Source of the DNA: Chiua virens
Lineage: Eukaryota > Basidiomycota > Agaricomycetes > Boletales > Boletaceae
DNA: 64,000 bases
Reading direction: 5' to 3'
NCBI GenBank assembly: GCA_019787685.1
Contig: JAHNUO010000012.1
Span: 806,001 to 870,000 of the forward strand
Part shown: positions 22,975-33,393 of the stretch, piece after piece
Numbering within the stretch: position 1 is the first letter of the stretch
How the letters are laid out: each line of letters begins with the position of its first letter
The notes under the pieces: generated by a model
Database searches by the model: none
What the model was told of the DNA's origin: nothing
What the model saw: only the letters and a program-made list of their open reading frames with translations
Program-made: the position numbers and the translations under genes

Positions 22975-24990
22975 AGCTGACAAGACTCCCAAGAGAGCAG
23001 CAAAGCATGACAGAAGAAACGATCGACTGTTTTCAAAACCCATTTGAGACCTTGTCCTTGTTATGACAAGTCTTCTTAGTGCCGGTAGTTGTAGCAGTGG
23101 GTGCATGGCCCTTGCGCTTGGTCTTTGAGTTGGATGGGGCCTGCTCCTGCATTGTATTGTTGGTGGTCGATGGCCTGGGGGTTGGGGCTGGTCATGGCCT
23201 ATTGTCAACAGTGATGCCAGAGGGACCAGGATGATTGGTGTCCTTTGCCGATGTAGATGGGGCATCCAAGTTGGATAAATCAGATATCTCACCTAGTCCT
23301 GGGTCAGTGTCAAACATGGTGGTGACTGATGATGACTGTTTGGATGTTGATGTTGTCTGTTCCCTTGTAGGTTCCACACGTGGTGGTGGCGTCCCAAATT
23401 CATGGCCTTCAGTGGCAGCTTGATGTTCGAGGCTAGACAGATGTTTCACTGGTCTCGGGTTACCTGCATGCTGAGTGATTATCTCTGTCATGTTGTCGTC
23501 CGAGTTTGACCCCTGGTGTCTCAGATGGTCCTTTGGAAAGGCTCGGCTAAATATAATCATCCTGAGATTCTATGCTAAGTGTCACATGAAAGCACGTACG
23601 AGTTCCACCATGCCAATGTCTCCCTTGTCCACACATCCTTCTCATTGAACATCTTGATGATAGCCGATGCCAGGTCATTGAGGTTCATCTGTCTGACAAC
23701 TGGCTCCCAGCGAGGTGCAGTCCTCAAAGTAAAATAAAGCTGACAAAGGTTCATAAGAGGCCACAACATAAGAATGGCCACATATGATAATGTGCACGTA
23801 TGCAATGATTTGTGGGGTCACCTCAGTGAGCCCCTATGCTTGATTCTTGGATGGCTTCGAAGTGTTGCTAATTATCATATCTGTTGCTGATGCTGACAGT
23901 CCAATGAAGAGGTGCATATAAAACTAAAAAAGGAAGTAATTAGCATTGCATGAGATTGAAAATAGATGCTGTTACCCTAAATGCAGAGAGGGAGCAGAAC
24001 AATTCCTTCAATTTGTTTTAGGGATCATAAACTCCCTCCACATAGAAACAGGTCAGCCAGTTTGCAGCCGATGTGTTGATGGAACCATCCTGAAGCGCCT
24101 GCATCATCCTAAATGAGTAATCTGAAGTATCAGCTTGCTGACTGGCTTGAAAAAAAGCATACTGCTGGGGATCTTTGTCAAACTGTGCAAGCTTGCCAAT
24201 GGCAGGTTAGACTGGTTGGAAGATTGATGAGAGGTACGTGAGGCCAACATGTTTAACAGCCCCAACGTCTGTGGAGCGTTGATTGCTCATACCAGTTGTG
24301 ATCTAGGCCAACAAAGTTAGTGATATGTAGCAGAATATATGTGCATATATTCTACTTACCCAATTGCATATCCTTGTAAGCTCCTCTGCTTCAATTTCAC
24401 CAGAGTTGAGGTCTTTGATGAGTCCAGGTGCATGTGAGAGGATTGCCTCATAAAATCAATAGAAATGTTTTATCTTCTTCTCACACCTGCAGAGTTGTTA
24501 GCGGCTGTAGCGAATGAATTACAGGACGGTTATATATTGAGTTGGTCCTCTTGATCCGCATCGACTTTGAGTCCAACATCGATAGCATTCCTTGGTGACC
24601 CAAATAGGTGTCCAAGGAATGTGAGTTTCCTTCCTGCTCGTTCATATTTGACTGGGTCAACCAAGCCTATTGTATTATCTACAGGCTGAGTACTAGTACT
24701 AATAGCTCTCATTAGCAATTAATCTATAGAAGGATATGACTCATATGAGTGTGAAACTCACTTTAGCTTCTTGCATTGACGTTGAGGCATGAACTGAAGT
24801 TGCTCTGCAAGGTCTGCCTTGCGTTTGTTAAGACTTGCAGGTGCAGATTGTGGGGAAGATTCATTGAGAAGACAAGGATCAATAACTGAGTCATTGACTG
24901 GCATGACTTGGATGATGGTCAGAAGTTGAGCGAGATCAAGAGATAGTAAAAAATCCTGAGTTTAAAATTTCGGTCTTTGCCAATAATTAG
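22975..24990 (-). pseudogene. multi-exon uncharacterised basidiomycete gene remnant (possibly DUF6698-like)
   Basis: Minus-strand coding traces run from about 24930 (N-terminal basic segment LNKRKADLAEQLQFM) through 24530-24718 (GHLFGSPRNAIDVGLKVDA), about 24400-23940, 23575-23805 (ending TRETLAWWN) and 23192-23560 (a Ser/Thr/Pro-rich tail). The order and spacing resemble a fungal uncharacterised protein with a conserved core followed by a low-complexity tail, and the core vaguely recalls the DUF6698 type. Several in-frame stops are present. I am fairly confident there was a gene here, but not of its family. Confidence 0.38.
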
Positions 24991-25127
24991 GAAGCATACT
25001 AGTACACCACCTGCACACATGAGATGATATGCTTTGGTAGCCTCACTCATACACAATATACACCATACTTCCAACTTGAATGCACCTACTTGGTGTACTC
25101 ATTTTATTTGCCTTTCTTGTGTCCAGA

Positions 25128-27950
25128 ATGATTCCCTGTCCAGCTTGTCAAACACTTTGCAAGGGAGAGTGTGGGCTATTGCTTCATGCTTCATGTTATT
25201 GTCAGAGAAATCAGACAAGTTTTACCAACCTGCTCCAACAACACCAAGAACACATCACATCTGTAGCTGAACAAGAAAGGGAGAGGTACCGTCTCCAGGA
25301 ACAAGAGCAGGCAGAGAGAGAACAGAGAGAGAGGGAACAAGATGTAGTGCAAGCCCAGTGGGTTGCTGTATTCCAAAGCCTTGCAGTGAGTCTGATCATC
25401 CAATATCTCTTACATAGTATCCATTACTGACTAGCAAGATAGTTTGATGCTCCTGATGGAGACTATGAGGTCAATCGGCAGCCATCTGGTCTACCTTCCT
25501 GCACATGCTGCCTTCCACAGTGATATTGTGATGATCCCCCACCATTACCCATCCCAGTCCCCACTCCATTTAATAACTTGGAAGACCCAGAACCCTCTGC
25601 CATTAATTATCCATCTCCTGCCCATTTTATGAACACCGACTCTACTGGTGATCACACTAGCAGTCATGGTAATGGTCAGGGCAGCTCACAAGCAGACTCA
25701 GAACCTATACCTGGCCCTTACTGCACTCCTCTTGATGCCAACAATGTGTTCCATGAATACCCTAGTGGATTCCCATTATACAATCCTGAAGCTTCTACAA
25801 CTCTTGATCATCTTTGTGATGGTCCAGCATTTCAATCCAGGGATGACAACAGCGATCCTACTATACCCGACTGTAGCCTTGCCCCTCCGCTAGTAGAAGC
25901 AATAGATAACAACACTTTGTTTTTGCCATTTCTCAATCCATCTATATGGTGTTACGATTTCTTTCTTTTCTTTGACTCGTACTACTTCTCTTCACTCGAT
26001 ACCTAGGTATTCTCATACGTTCATCTGTACATCGTCTTCTTTCACCTTATGTAACCAGCATCGGCTTTACCCGCATGCTTACTCTTTCCCTTTCACGTCA
26101 TCATCCAATGGCATTGCACTTAGTCATTTCACCTTCATCATCGTCCATTGCCTTCACATTGTATGATTCCCCTTTTGGCCCCTTCTTCTGTTTCGCTCTT
26201 CTTGGCCATGCCCTTTGGATATTGTGCACTCCCCTTTTTGGCCCTTGGCCCTTCTGCTCTTCTGGCCTCCCCTTTTAGTTACTTGGTCCGTGCACAATTC
26301 TAGTAGTATAAATACCTCGCAACGATACTCATGTACACTAGTCTTGATCTCTGCAATCCAGCTGAGTATCGCTGCTCCACTTGCCACAAGCTTGTGACCA
26401 CTCAACCAGGGACTTCTCAAGTCATCCCTTGACCACTCGGACTCTATGCAGTCAACCCTCAACCCTTGACCATCCCTCGGGTATAGATTCCCAACCGGAC
26501 AACTCTCAGAAATGCCTGAGTTTTCACTTGTCTCTCAGGTAGCAACCCGCTGACCAGAAACCCTTGTTCAACTCTTCAGCACACCACGTATCAAGTGGTG
26601 GTTGTTTGAGTTATTGCAGCCACTTGGTACTTGGCGCTTTTGCGGCTACATTAGGTCCTACCCGGAACTACCGTAACATATGGTGTCTTTTCAAATGGTT
26701 CTACAGTTCCGCTCAAAAGTCACTCAAAGATTTGAATGAGCTTGTACACAATGTCATTCTTGCTAGTAACTTTGACTATGACCACTTTATTGACTTCAAC
26801 GCTCGACAAGAGGCAAAACGGCTTGATACTCCACTAGCAGTGCCCTCAGACTCTGGCTAGTCCTTGGAACCATCACTGTCATCATCATCTGTGCCTGCAG
26901 GATGGCATAGTACATCTATTCTGATTCAGCTCCCCTGTGAAAAGGTCCAGCAATCAGAAAACACTGCCCCCTAATTTGTTGTCAAGGGCCTCCATTATCG
27001 CAAGATCACTGACATCATCAAGTCTGCTTACAAGGAACCTATGGCCGAAATGTTCCACACAGCACCTTATAAGACATTCTGGCAACCTGACAAGACTCGT
27101 TCACCTGAATGGATCATTACAGAAGTATATACTGCAGATGTGATGCTCGAGGCTCACCAAAAAATCAAGAATTCTTCCCCAGTTCCTGGTTGTAACCTCG
27201 AAACTATCATTGCTGCAATTATGTTATGGTCTGACTTCACCCACCTTGCAAGCTTTGGAAACGCTGCATTATGGCTGATCTATCTATTTATTGGTAACCA
27301 ATCAAAGTATGACCGTGCAAAGCCCTCCTCATTTGCCACTCACCATCTAGCATATATACCAAAGGTAATCACTATCTATTTACATCATTGTGTTCTAATC
27401 TGTACTCTCTTGTAGCTCCCTGATTCAATCAGTGAGTTTTACTCCAAAACCTTTGGTAGAGCCGTTACAGCAACAATACTGATGCACTGCAAACATGAAC
27501 TCATGCAGACAATCTGGGACTTTCTACTTGATGCCGACTTCCTGCATGCATATCAATTTGGGATCATCATCAAGTTTGCTGATGGCATATTTTGTCAAGT
27601 CTTCCTTCGGCTTTTAACTTATGCTGCTGATTATCCAGAGAAGTAAGTCCTTTCAAGTTGACTCACGCTGAATGGGTGTCTAATCATGATGCTTTAGAAT
27701 TCTTCTTGCGTGTACAAAGTTTCTCAGACGGTGCCCTTGTCCACATTGTCTAGTGAAGAAAGACAGAATCTACAAACTTGGCACCAGAAATGATAGGTAT
27801 ATACATGACAAACTAGAATGCATTGACAACAAACATCGGCAATCTTCAATTGAGACTGTCCACAACTCCATTTTTGAGTTTGGATGCAGTGTGGTGAGCA
27901 AGGTGGTTGAAGGTCTCCTCAGACCCACGTCGCTACATCACCAAAGTTAT
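25128..27950 (+). pseudogene. Plavaka-type transposase, N-terminal half, split by a solo LTR
   Basis: Starts with a zinc-finger-like segment (MIPCPACQTLCKG, then LLLHASC), followed by a Glu/Arg/Gln coiled coil near 25270-25350. An intron-like gap precedes a Pro/Ser-rich region (25450-25940). After the solo LTR at 25950-26678 the frame resumes as CLFKWFYSSAQKSL. Plavaka hallmarks follow: KTFWQPDKTRSPEWI, IAAIMLWSDFTHLASFGNA, LIYLFIGNQSKYDRAKPSS, an intron at about 27366-27415, LPDSISEFYSKTFG, YAADYPEK, then RRCPCPHCLVKKDRIYKLG. It stops abruptly near 27950 after VVEGLLRPTSL, where an intact protein would continue with VPTRNAFSE. Plavaka is a CACTA-related family of Agaricomycetes. Confidence 0.82.
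25950..26678 (+). mobile_element. solo LTR, TGTTACGATT family (copy 3)
   Basis: Starts TGTTACGATTTC and ends CTACCGTAACA with target duplication TATGG at 25945-25949 and 26679-26683. It contains AGTATAAATACC near 26306. Removing it with one TATGG joins the Plavaka frame as ...NPSIW then CLFKWF.... At 729 bp it is the longest of the family's three clear copies. Confidence 0.94.
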
Positions 27951-29188
27951 GCATGGGTTTGCCTGTATCTTCATGAAGTACAATGATGTCAGGTTTGTGG
28001 GGTGTATTTGCTTGTGACTTGAAAATGCATAGAGGAAGGAAAGAAGACATGAAGGACTTTGCTGGCCTGAATTGCATGTCACTGGTATATATACTGGCTG
28101 AGAGATCCTGGATAAACTCACAAACCTTCCACTCATATTCCCCTGGCTTTCCTAACTTTTTGTAGAGTGTGTGAAGGTCAACCTTGTTGCCAGTTCATCA
28201 ACCTCCTTTGCTAAATCAGAGAAGTTGAGGGTAGCTCAGTCATGGGGCACATACCTTTGTGATTTGCTGTATTAGCAGGTTAGAAAGTAGCTCAGTCCCA
28301 AGGCTTGTAGATGCCTGTATTGACAAGTGATTTCAGAAGTATAGAATAGTAGTCACCAGTGATTTCATAGAGGATATTTGCATTGAATATGGGTTTCAAT
28401 TCCTGGATGAGTACTGGATAATTGTGGAAATTTCCAACTTCTGACATAATGTGTTGGTCAAGGGAGTGGGCAGTCATGCCTGTGTTTCCTAGCAGGAAAA
28501 CCTGACCTATCTATTGTTATTGAAAAGCAAGAGATCAGCAAGGACAGAATACATGCTTGTGAGATTTACCTTCAATTGCCTTGGAGATACAAATTGAGCC
28601 TACATTGTTGAGTGAGTAAAAATCCAATAACAACACAGTGCACAGACCTACTTCAGCTGTGGCAACCACAGACCATTGGTGTGTGCTCACCTTTGACTCC
28701 ATGATATCTTGCTGTTAGGAATTCATTGCTAGAGATCTGAAGGGCAGAACAAACAGCAAGTATAGAGTTTGAGGTGGATTTAGAGTGCTTCGGACGGATT
28801 TAGAGAAATCTGCGTCACATATTTCGTAGGTCCCAGGTTAACCCACCTGTGTGGACTCAGAATTGTATTTCATAAGAACAAGATGATGTTGTACATATCT
28901 TAGATAAGTGTATTGCAAGTATCAAGGGGCTAATCTACAATGCAAGGAAAAGCACAGGTGTATCACTGATCAATATTGATCATACCTGCACTGGTATGTG
29001 CAGCTTACCCTGATGAAGCGATAATATCACATATGAACTCAGATACCAGCCCAAAAAGGAAGTACTTGTCGTCATGTACCACACCAAGCCTTGTGAGAGC
29101 AGACTAGTAATGACCAAGGTATGGTGTTGGAAGGGCAAGAAATGCTGCTTCTGGGAGGAGGAAAAGAAGGTGGGTGAGCTCATGAGGT
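27951..29188. other. no recognisable gene
   Basis: A short exon-like stretch at 27950-28005 follows the Plavaka break in another frame. Beyond it only scattered ORFs occur, for example minus 28292-28477. No motif identified. Confidence 0.35.
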
Positions 29189-29196
29189 GGTACAAG

Positions 29197-29547
29197 TAGG
29201 GATCTGTGTGGATATGGGTATGGGTTGGACTTTGGATACCCATACCCATACCCACGCTGTGGGTACAGTGGGTCCATAGCAAGGTGAGGGTGATGATGAT
29301 GATGGCTTACCATGAGTGAGTGAGGTTTAGCTAAGTTAGAATAAGGTATAAGATAGCAGAATGAGTATAGATATGATGTTTAGAACAAGGTTTAGTCTAT
29401 AGTTTAGGCTTGGTACTACTAAACCCATGGGTACGGTTTTTAATCCCCACAGGAAAACCCATACCCACGGCATGGGTACGGGTTTTTGGTGGGTATGGGT
29501 ATGGGTATGAGCTCTGATACCCATGGGTGTACCCACGCAGAACCCTA
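29197..29547. mobile_element. hAT-type MITE with TAGGG ends and GGGTAT subterminal repeats
   Basis: Terminal inverted repeats TAGGGATCTGTGTGG (left) and CCCACGCAGAACCCTA (right) are flanked by a perfect 8-bp duplication, GGTACAAG (29189-29196 and 29548-29555). An 8-bp duplication is typical of hAT elements. Both subterminal regions carry clusters of GGGTATGGGTATGGG or its complement, including at least four closely spaced GGG runs near 29480-29510. At 351 bp it has no coding capacity. Confidence 0.85.
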
Positions 29548-29769
29548 GGTACAAGACATCGTGTTTGTATTGCTTGATGAATATCTTTGGTCTTCATTGA
29601 TGAGGTCTCTGGATCTAGTCGATCAGCAATGCGGGCCCATGGAACTTGTGCATATTCTCAGAGCCTGAGGGCAACTTGCAATATGTCAGGTAGTAAGACC
29701 TCCAAGTTGGATCTTGACATTCCTGACTCATTCCAAGGACCAAGTCTTACTCACAGAGCACCATTTACC

Positions 29770-29886
29770 CATGGTATACAGGTATGGTTTACATGCAGGT
29801 ATGGCTCCTCAACACCATACCCATACCCATGATACATTAACAAATAACTACAGTGTTATCCATACCCATGCAGAACCCTAGGTGAG
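29770..29886. repeat. truncated relative of the TAGGG/GGGTAT MITE
   Basis: Contains ACCATACCCATACCCATG and ends ATGCAGAACCCTA, as the MITE at 29197 does. No matching left terminus or target duplication was found. Confidence 0.6.
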
Positions 29887-30509
29887 ACAGGGTATGCTTT
29901 GAGAGTGGCTATTGGCTTAAATGTCAGACAAAAAAAGAGGAAGGTACTGTAGCTGGTCTTTATCTGAATAGGTAGAACTGGTCATTCAATTGTCAAAGGG
30001 CCCATCAATTCTAGTTCCAATGCCTTTGAATGGCATGCTGCTGATGTATTTCCAGGTGTCACTAGTCACTAGTCACTTGCAACTAACACTGTTGTCACAA
30101 CCATATTCAGGCTTTGCCATATTTGCACCATCCAATATACTTCCAAATGCCATCATGCACACATATGTACATACCTGTTTAACACACCTACTCCAATTTT
30201 TGACTGATACATGCTCACTTGCATAGCAAGTAAAGGAGGTTATGGTACATCTTCCCATTCCTGGATTAGTCAGAATGCAACCTACCTTGGAACCCACAGG
30301 ACATGTGTTAGTTGCTGATAATCATACCACTGGCAAGACAGTGGTATTGAAGACAGAATGTGGGGTTATTCACACTCACATTGAATATCAAATTTATCAA
30401 AGGTTGGGGTACATTGAAGGAATTCCTCAATGTTTTGCAGCCTACACCTTCAAAGGCCATGGCATTATTGTCCTACAATGCCTTGCCCATACCCTCCAGA
30501 CCTTCCTAC

Positions 30510-31541
30510 TGAAACAACCTAGAACAAAGCTAGACTGTAAAGTATAGTGGTAGATGTGAGAGGTGATTGATGTCCAGCAAAGAGGCGAAAACTCCAAGTG
30601 AACTTTGTTAGAGCTCCTTGGTCTTGAAACAACCTAGAACAAGTACTGGAGTATGAAGTGAGAGATAATAATCTCCAAGCAAGTGAGGCAAGAGTATCCA
30701 GGAGACTCAATCAGAGACAATGAGAGAGAAACCCAAAGATGAACTTTGTTAAAGTTCCCTTGGCTGTATTCATGGGGTTTATGTACTACTGGTACATTGG
30801 AGTATGAATCTGAGTATGAACTAGTATCTGTATCGCTATTGGAGGATAAGGTATGAATACATGAGAAACACATAAGGTGCACAGGTATCTGCAGTGATGC
30901 ATGAGGTTAAGGCAACTATAGATGAGTCATAGATAAGGGCATGTGTTACAGGCATGTTATGAGATAAGCACTGCATTGTAAGTCATATGGAATCATCGAT
31001 AATGATATGAATGATAATGTGTGTGTGTTGTGCATGGGTTATGACATTGTGTGATAACATGTGTCTAATGATGAGTCATAATAATCATAATGTGGCAACC
31101 AATTGGATATGATTATGAGGACAGCCTTGGCATGAGGTAAAAGACACCATAATAGTTAATGATGAATGTTAAGGAGTGACTGAAGAGTTTAGCTGAAGAA
31201 CATGATTGTAACAGGTCTCAATTCATGGGATTTATATACTACATGGATGTTGGAGTTCTGATCTGAGCACAAACTATGTAGATAAGCATAAGTGTATTCT
31301 ATTGGATGATAAGGTGTAAATGTATATGAGTCATAGATAAGAGCATAGCCTTGCACTGCCAATGGTGAATCAGTGATAAGGGAAATGAAAGATAGAAGTG
31401 TATGTGTGTGATATTGTGGCAGCCAATAGGGTATGTTCCTTTGGACAGCCTTGACATGAGGCAGAACATGCCATAATTATAATTTGTTAGAAGAGATTGA
31501 AGATGAAATCTGTTAAGGGTTGAAACATTGAAATTGTAACA
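30510..31541 (-). mobile_element. solo LTR of the chromovirus family, minus strand (outer of a nest)
   Basis: Plus-strand ends are TGAAACAACC (30510) and AATTGTAACA (31541), flanked by CCTAC (30505-30509) and TCTAC (31542-31546), a target duplication with one transition. The interior is interrupted by another LTR at 30625-31213. On its own strand it carries the TATATAAA-like box and CTCTAACAAAGTTC of the chromovirus LTR. Confidence 0.85.
30625..31213 (-). mobile_element. solo LTR nested inside another LTR, minus strand
   Basis: Plus-strand ends are TGAAACAACC and GATTGTAACA, with perfect target duplication GGTCT at 30620-30624 and 31214-31218, both inside the outer LTR. It is related to the LTRs at 11921 and 37276. 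On its own strand it keeps TAACAAAGTTC, so it probably used the same self-priming system. Confidence 0.92.
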
Positions 31542-31990
31542 TCTACATTCTTTGGGTGGGATCCTTCACACCAAGTAAGTTTTCAAGATTGGTCAGAAAA
31601 TGGTACTTAACCATTCCATTTCTATGACTATGCTATAATTTTGCCCAGGTCAGAACCTTGGCAGCTGTCCATGAGAATGACTATGTCCATAGAGACATAA
31701 GCCAGATAACATAATGCTTCCTCTGAGTGGTAAGATGCAACCATGCCTTGTCGATTTCAGGCATGCAAAGTGCCATGGGGTAGGAATGAGGAATCACAAA
31801 TCATCTTATGCTATAGGGACTTTTTCTTTCATGAGTGTAAATGTACATATGGGAATACATAAGTTGATCATTTGGACACCCCATTCATCTTCTAATGGCA
31901 CATTTAAACCTATGGTCAGAGGGACAACCTTATGTCGCTTGCATATATACTCATATACCTTACTCATGGCACACTTCCATGGCATTTAAA

Positions 31991-32510
31991 CAACAATGCT
32001 AAATGATATTTAAAAGAAAAGCAAAAATTTTGCCCTTCACAAATTAACCCACCACTACACCCTGGGCTATGGCAGTTTTAGATTATGTTCAAGGTCTTGA
32101 GTACACCTGAGTGCCTCATTGCAAGTCTTAATCTCTGATTTTTTTTCTGCAGTCTTGATTTGACACCAGACTATGCAAAAAGTGACTAGTTTAGTTCATT
32201 GGACCTTGAGTGTGCCCTGTGAAAAAAGGGATATGAATTCATATGTGTGGCTATGTATACCCTATGACTCTGAGCCCTATATTTCCACCTGTGCCATCAG
32301 GAGCTTTTGAACAGGAGCCCATGGATGAGTCATTTCAAGGATATGTCTTTCAGTCACAACCTCAAGTAACCAATCCACTCGGGTCACTAGACTACTTGAG
32401 GCACCCTATGTAAAGTAGATGGTTCAAGACTTGGAATGTTTTGTCAGAGTTGAGTGATATTCAAAGTCCACCCTTCCATGCACTATAATTGAACCACGTT
32501 CACACTTCAG
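31991..32510. other. no recognisable gene
   Basis: AT-rich sequence with only short ORFs; nothing structured seen. Confidence 0.4.
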
Positions 32511-32897
32511 TTGTTGAGAATCATGCTGGTGCAAGTTCACCCTGAGCTACAAGATGCACTTGACAAGATTGATGCTAACCAACCTATCACTCTTTCAAAT
32601 CTCAAATGCCTTGCAAAGCATCACCTTCAGCTTTCCTTCAACAGGAATGCCAAGTGTTCAACAGTCCTTGATGCTGTTCAGCAAGCTATAGCTGCAAATA
32701 TCCCAGAGCAAGCTCATCCAGAACCTCCAGTACCAACTCAAGCTGACCTTCAACCAGATGAAGCCTATACTGAGGAGGACTGCATAGCAATGCCTGCAAT
32801 CACAATCATTGATCTCAACTCCTTCAAGGATCTGACCACGGTCCATTTCTTCCTGAACATCAAGCCCAATGGTACTTGTCTGTGGAATAATTATTAG
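32511..32897 (+). CDS. hypothetical ORF, plus strand
   Basis: A 128-codon ORF with good protein composition: a hydrophilic N-terminal helix-rich part (HPELQDALDKIDANQPITL), then a Pro/Glu-rich segment. No family recognised. It could be an N-terminal exon of a lost transposon or host gene. Both neighbours are repeat-derived. Confidence 0.35.
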   Translation: MLRIMLVQVHPELQDALDKIDANQPITLSNLKCLAKHHLQLSFNRNAKCSTVLDAVQQAIAANIPEQAHPEPPVPTQADLQPDEAYTEEDCIAMPAITIIDLNSFKDLTTVHFFLNIKPNGTCLWNNY

Positions 32898-32984
32898 CAA
32901 CTGCCACTGTTGTTAAGACATTAAACAAGAAGACATGGTTGAACCAGTACTGTCACACACTTGCCATCAGCCAGTGGGGCTAAA

Positions 32985-33290
32985 CCTAGTAGTGGCTAGC
33001 AAGCCTGGGAAGAAATTGGAGATTCTAGAATAACATAGCTAGACCATGCAAGATCTTGTACAACCTCGCACGAGTTGGACCTAATTCCTGCTGTACTATA
33101 CTAGATCCAGTAAGCCCTTGCTAGCCATTGCAAGGACTTGCATCCATGACAGATCTTGCAATGACTACCATGGACCTTAACATACAGTCATCATGCCCAT
33201 GCCAGGTTTGGCCAGGACTAGTATGAACACACTTGTCTGAACTAGGTCATGCAAGTACTAACACAACTGTGCAAGGACAAGCTACCTCTA
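32985..33290. repeat. second palindrome-rich TTGCAAG segment
   Basis: Repeated short motifs such as CTTGCTAGCC, TTGCAAGGACTTGCA and CATGCAAG resemble the segment at 22575-22900. No terminal repeats could be fixed. Confidence 0.4.
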
Positions 33291-33393
33291 GCACTGGGGT
33301 GCTACTTAAAAGTAATTGAGCTATTTTGCCTGAGATATCCGGAGATCAACTATGCAGAAATACCTGACTCAGAGAATCCTTGATACCATCAAG

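Larger units (their letters stand above)
30242..31990 (+). pseudogene. casein kinase 1-like protein kinase remnant, split by nested LTRs
   Basis: The N-lobe lies at about 30260-30509: HVLVADNHTTGKTVVLKTE, then EYQIYQRLGYIEGIPQCF and IIVLQCLAHTLQTF, as in CK1 kinases. The nested LTRs (30510-31541) interrupt it. After them the frame resumes, crosses a GT-AG intron ending at about 31649, and reads VRTLAAVHENDYVHRDI. One missing base then breaks a catalytic loop that would otherwise end PDNIML. LVDFRHAK stands where DFG-type residues belong (G to R). The segment GTFSFMSVNVHMG and the later SLAYILIYLTHGTLPWH, in another frame, are CK1 signatures. Frameshifts and the altered DFG make it dead. Confidence 0.72.

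Noticed and set aside
23235..23423. Plus-strand ORF of 62 codons
   Set aside because: Shadow of the minus-strand Ser/Pro-rich exon at 23192-23560.
29197..29886. GGGTAT arrays considered as telomere-like repeats
   Set aside because: Fungal telomere repeats are usually TTAGGG; here the arrays are short, inverted and bounded by transposon ends with an 8-bp duplication.
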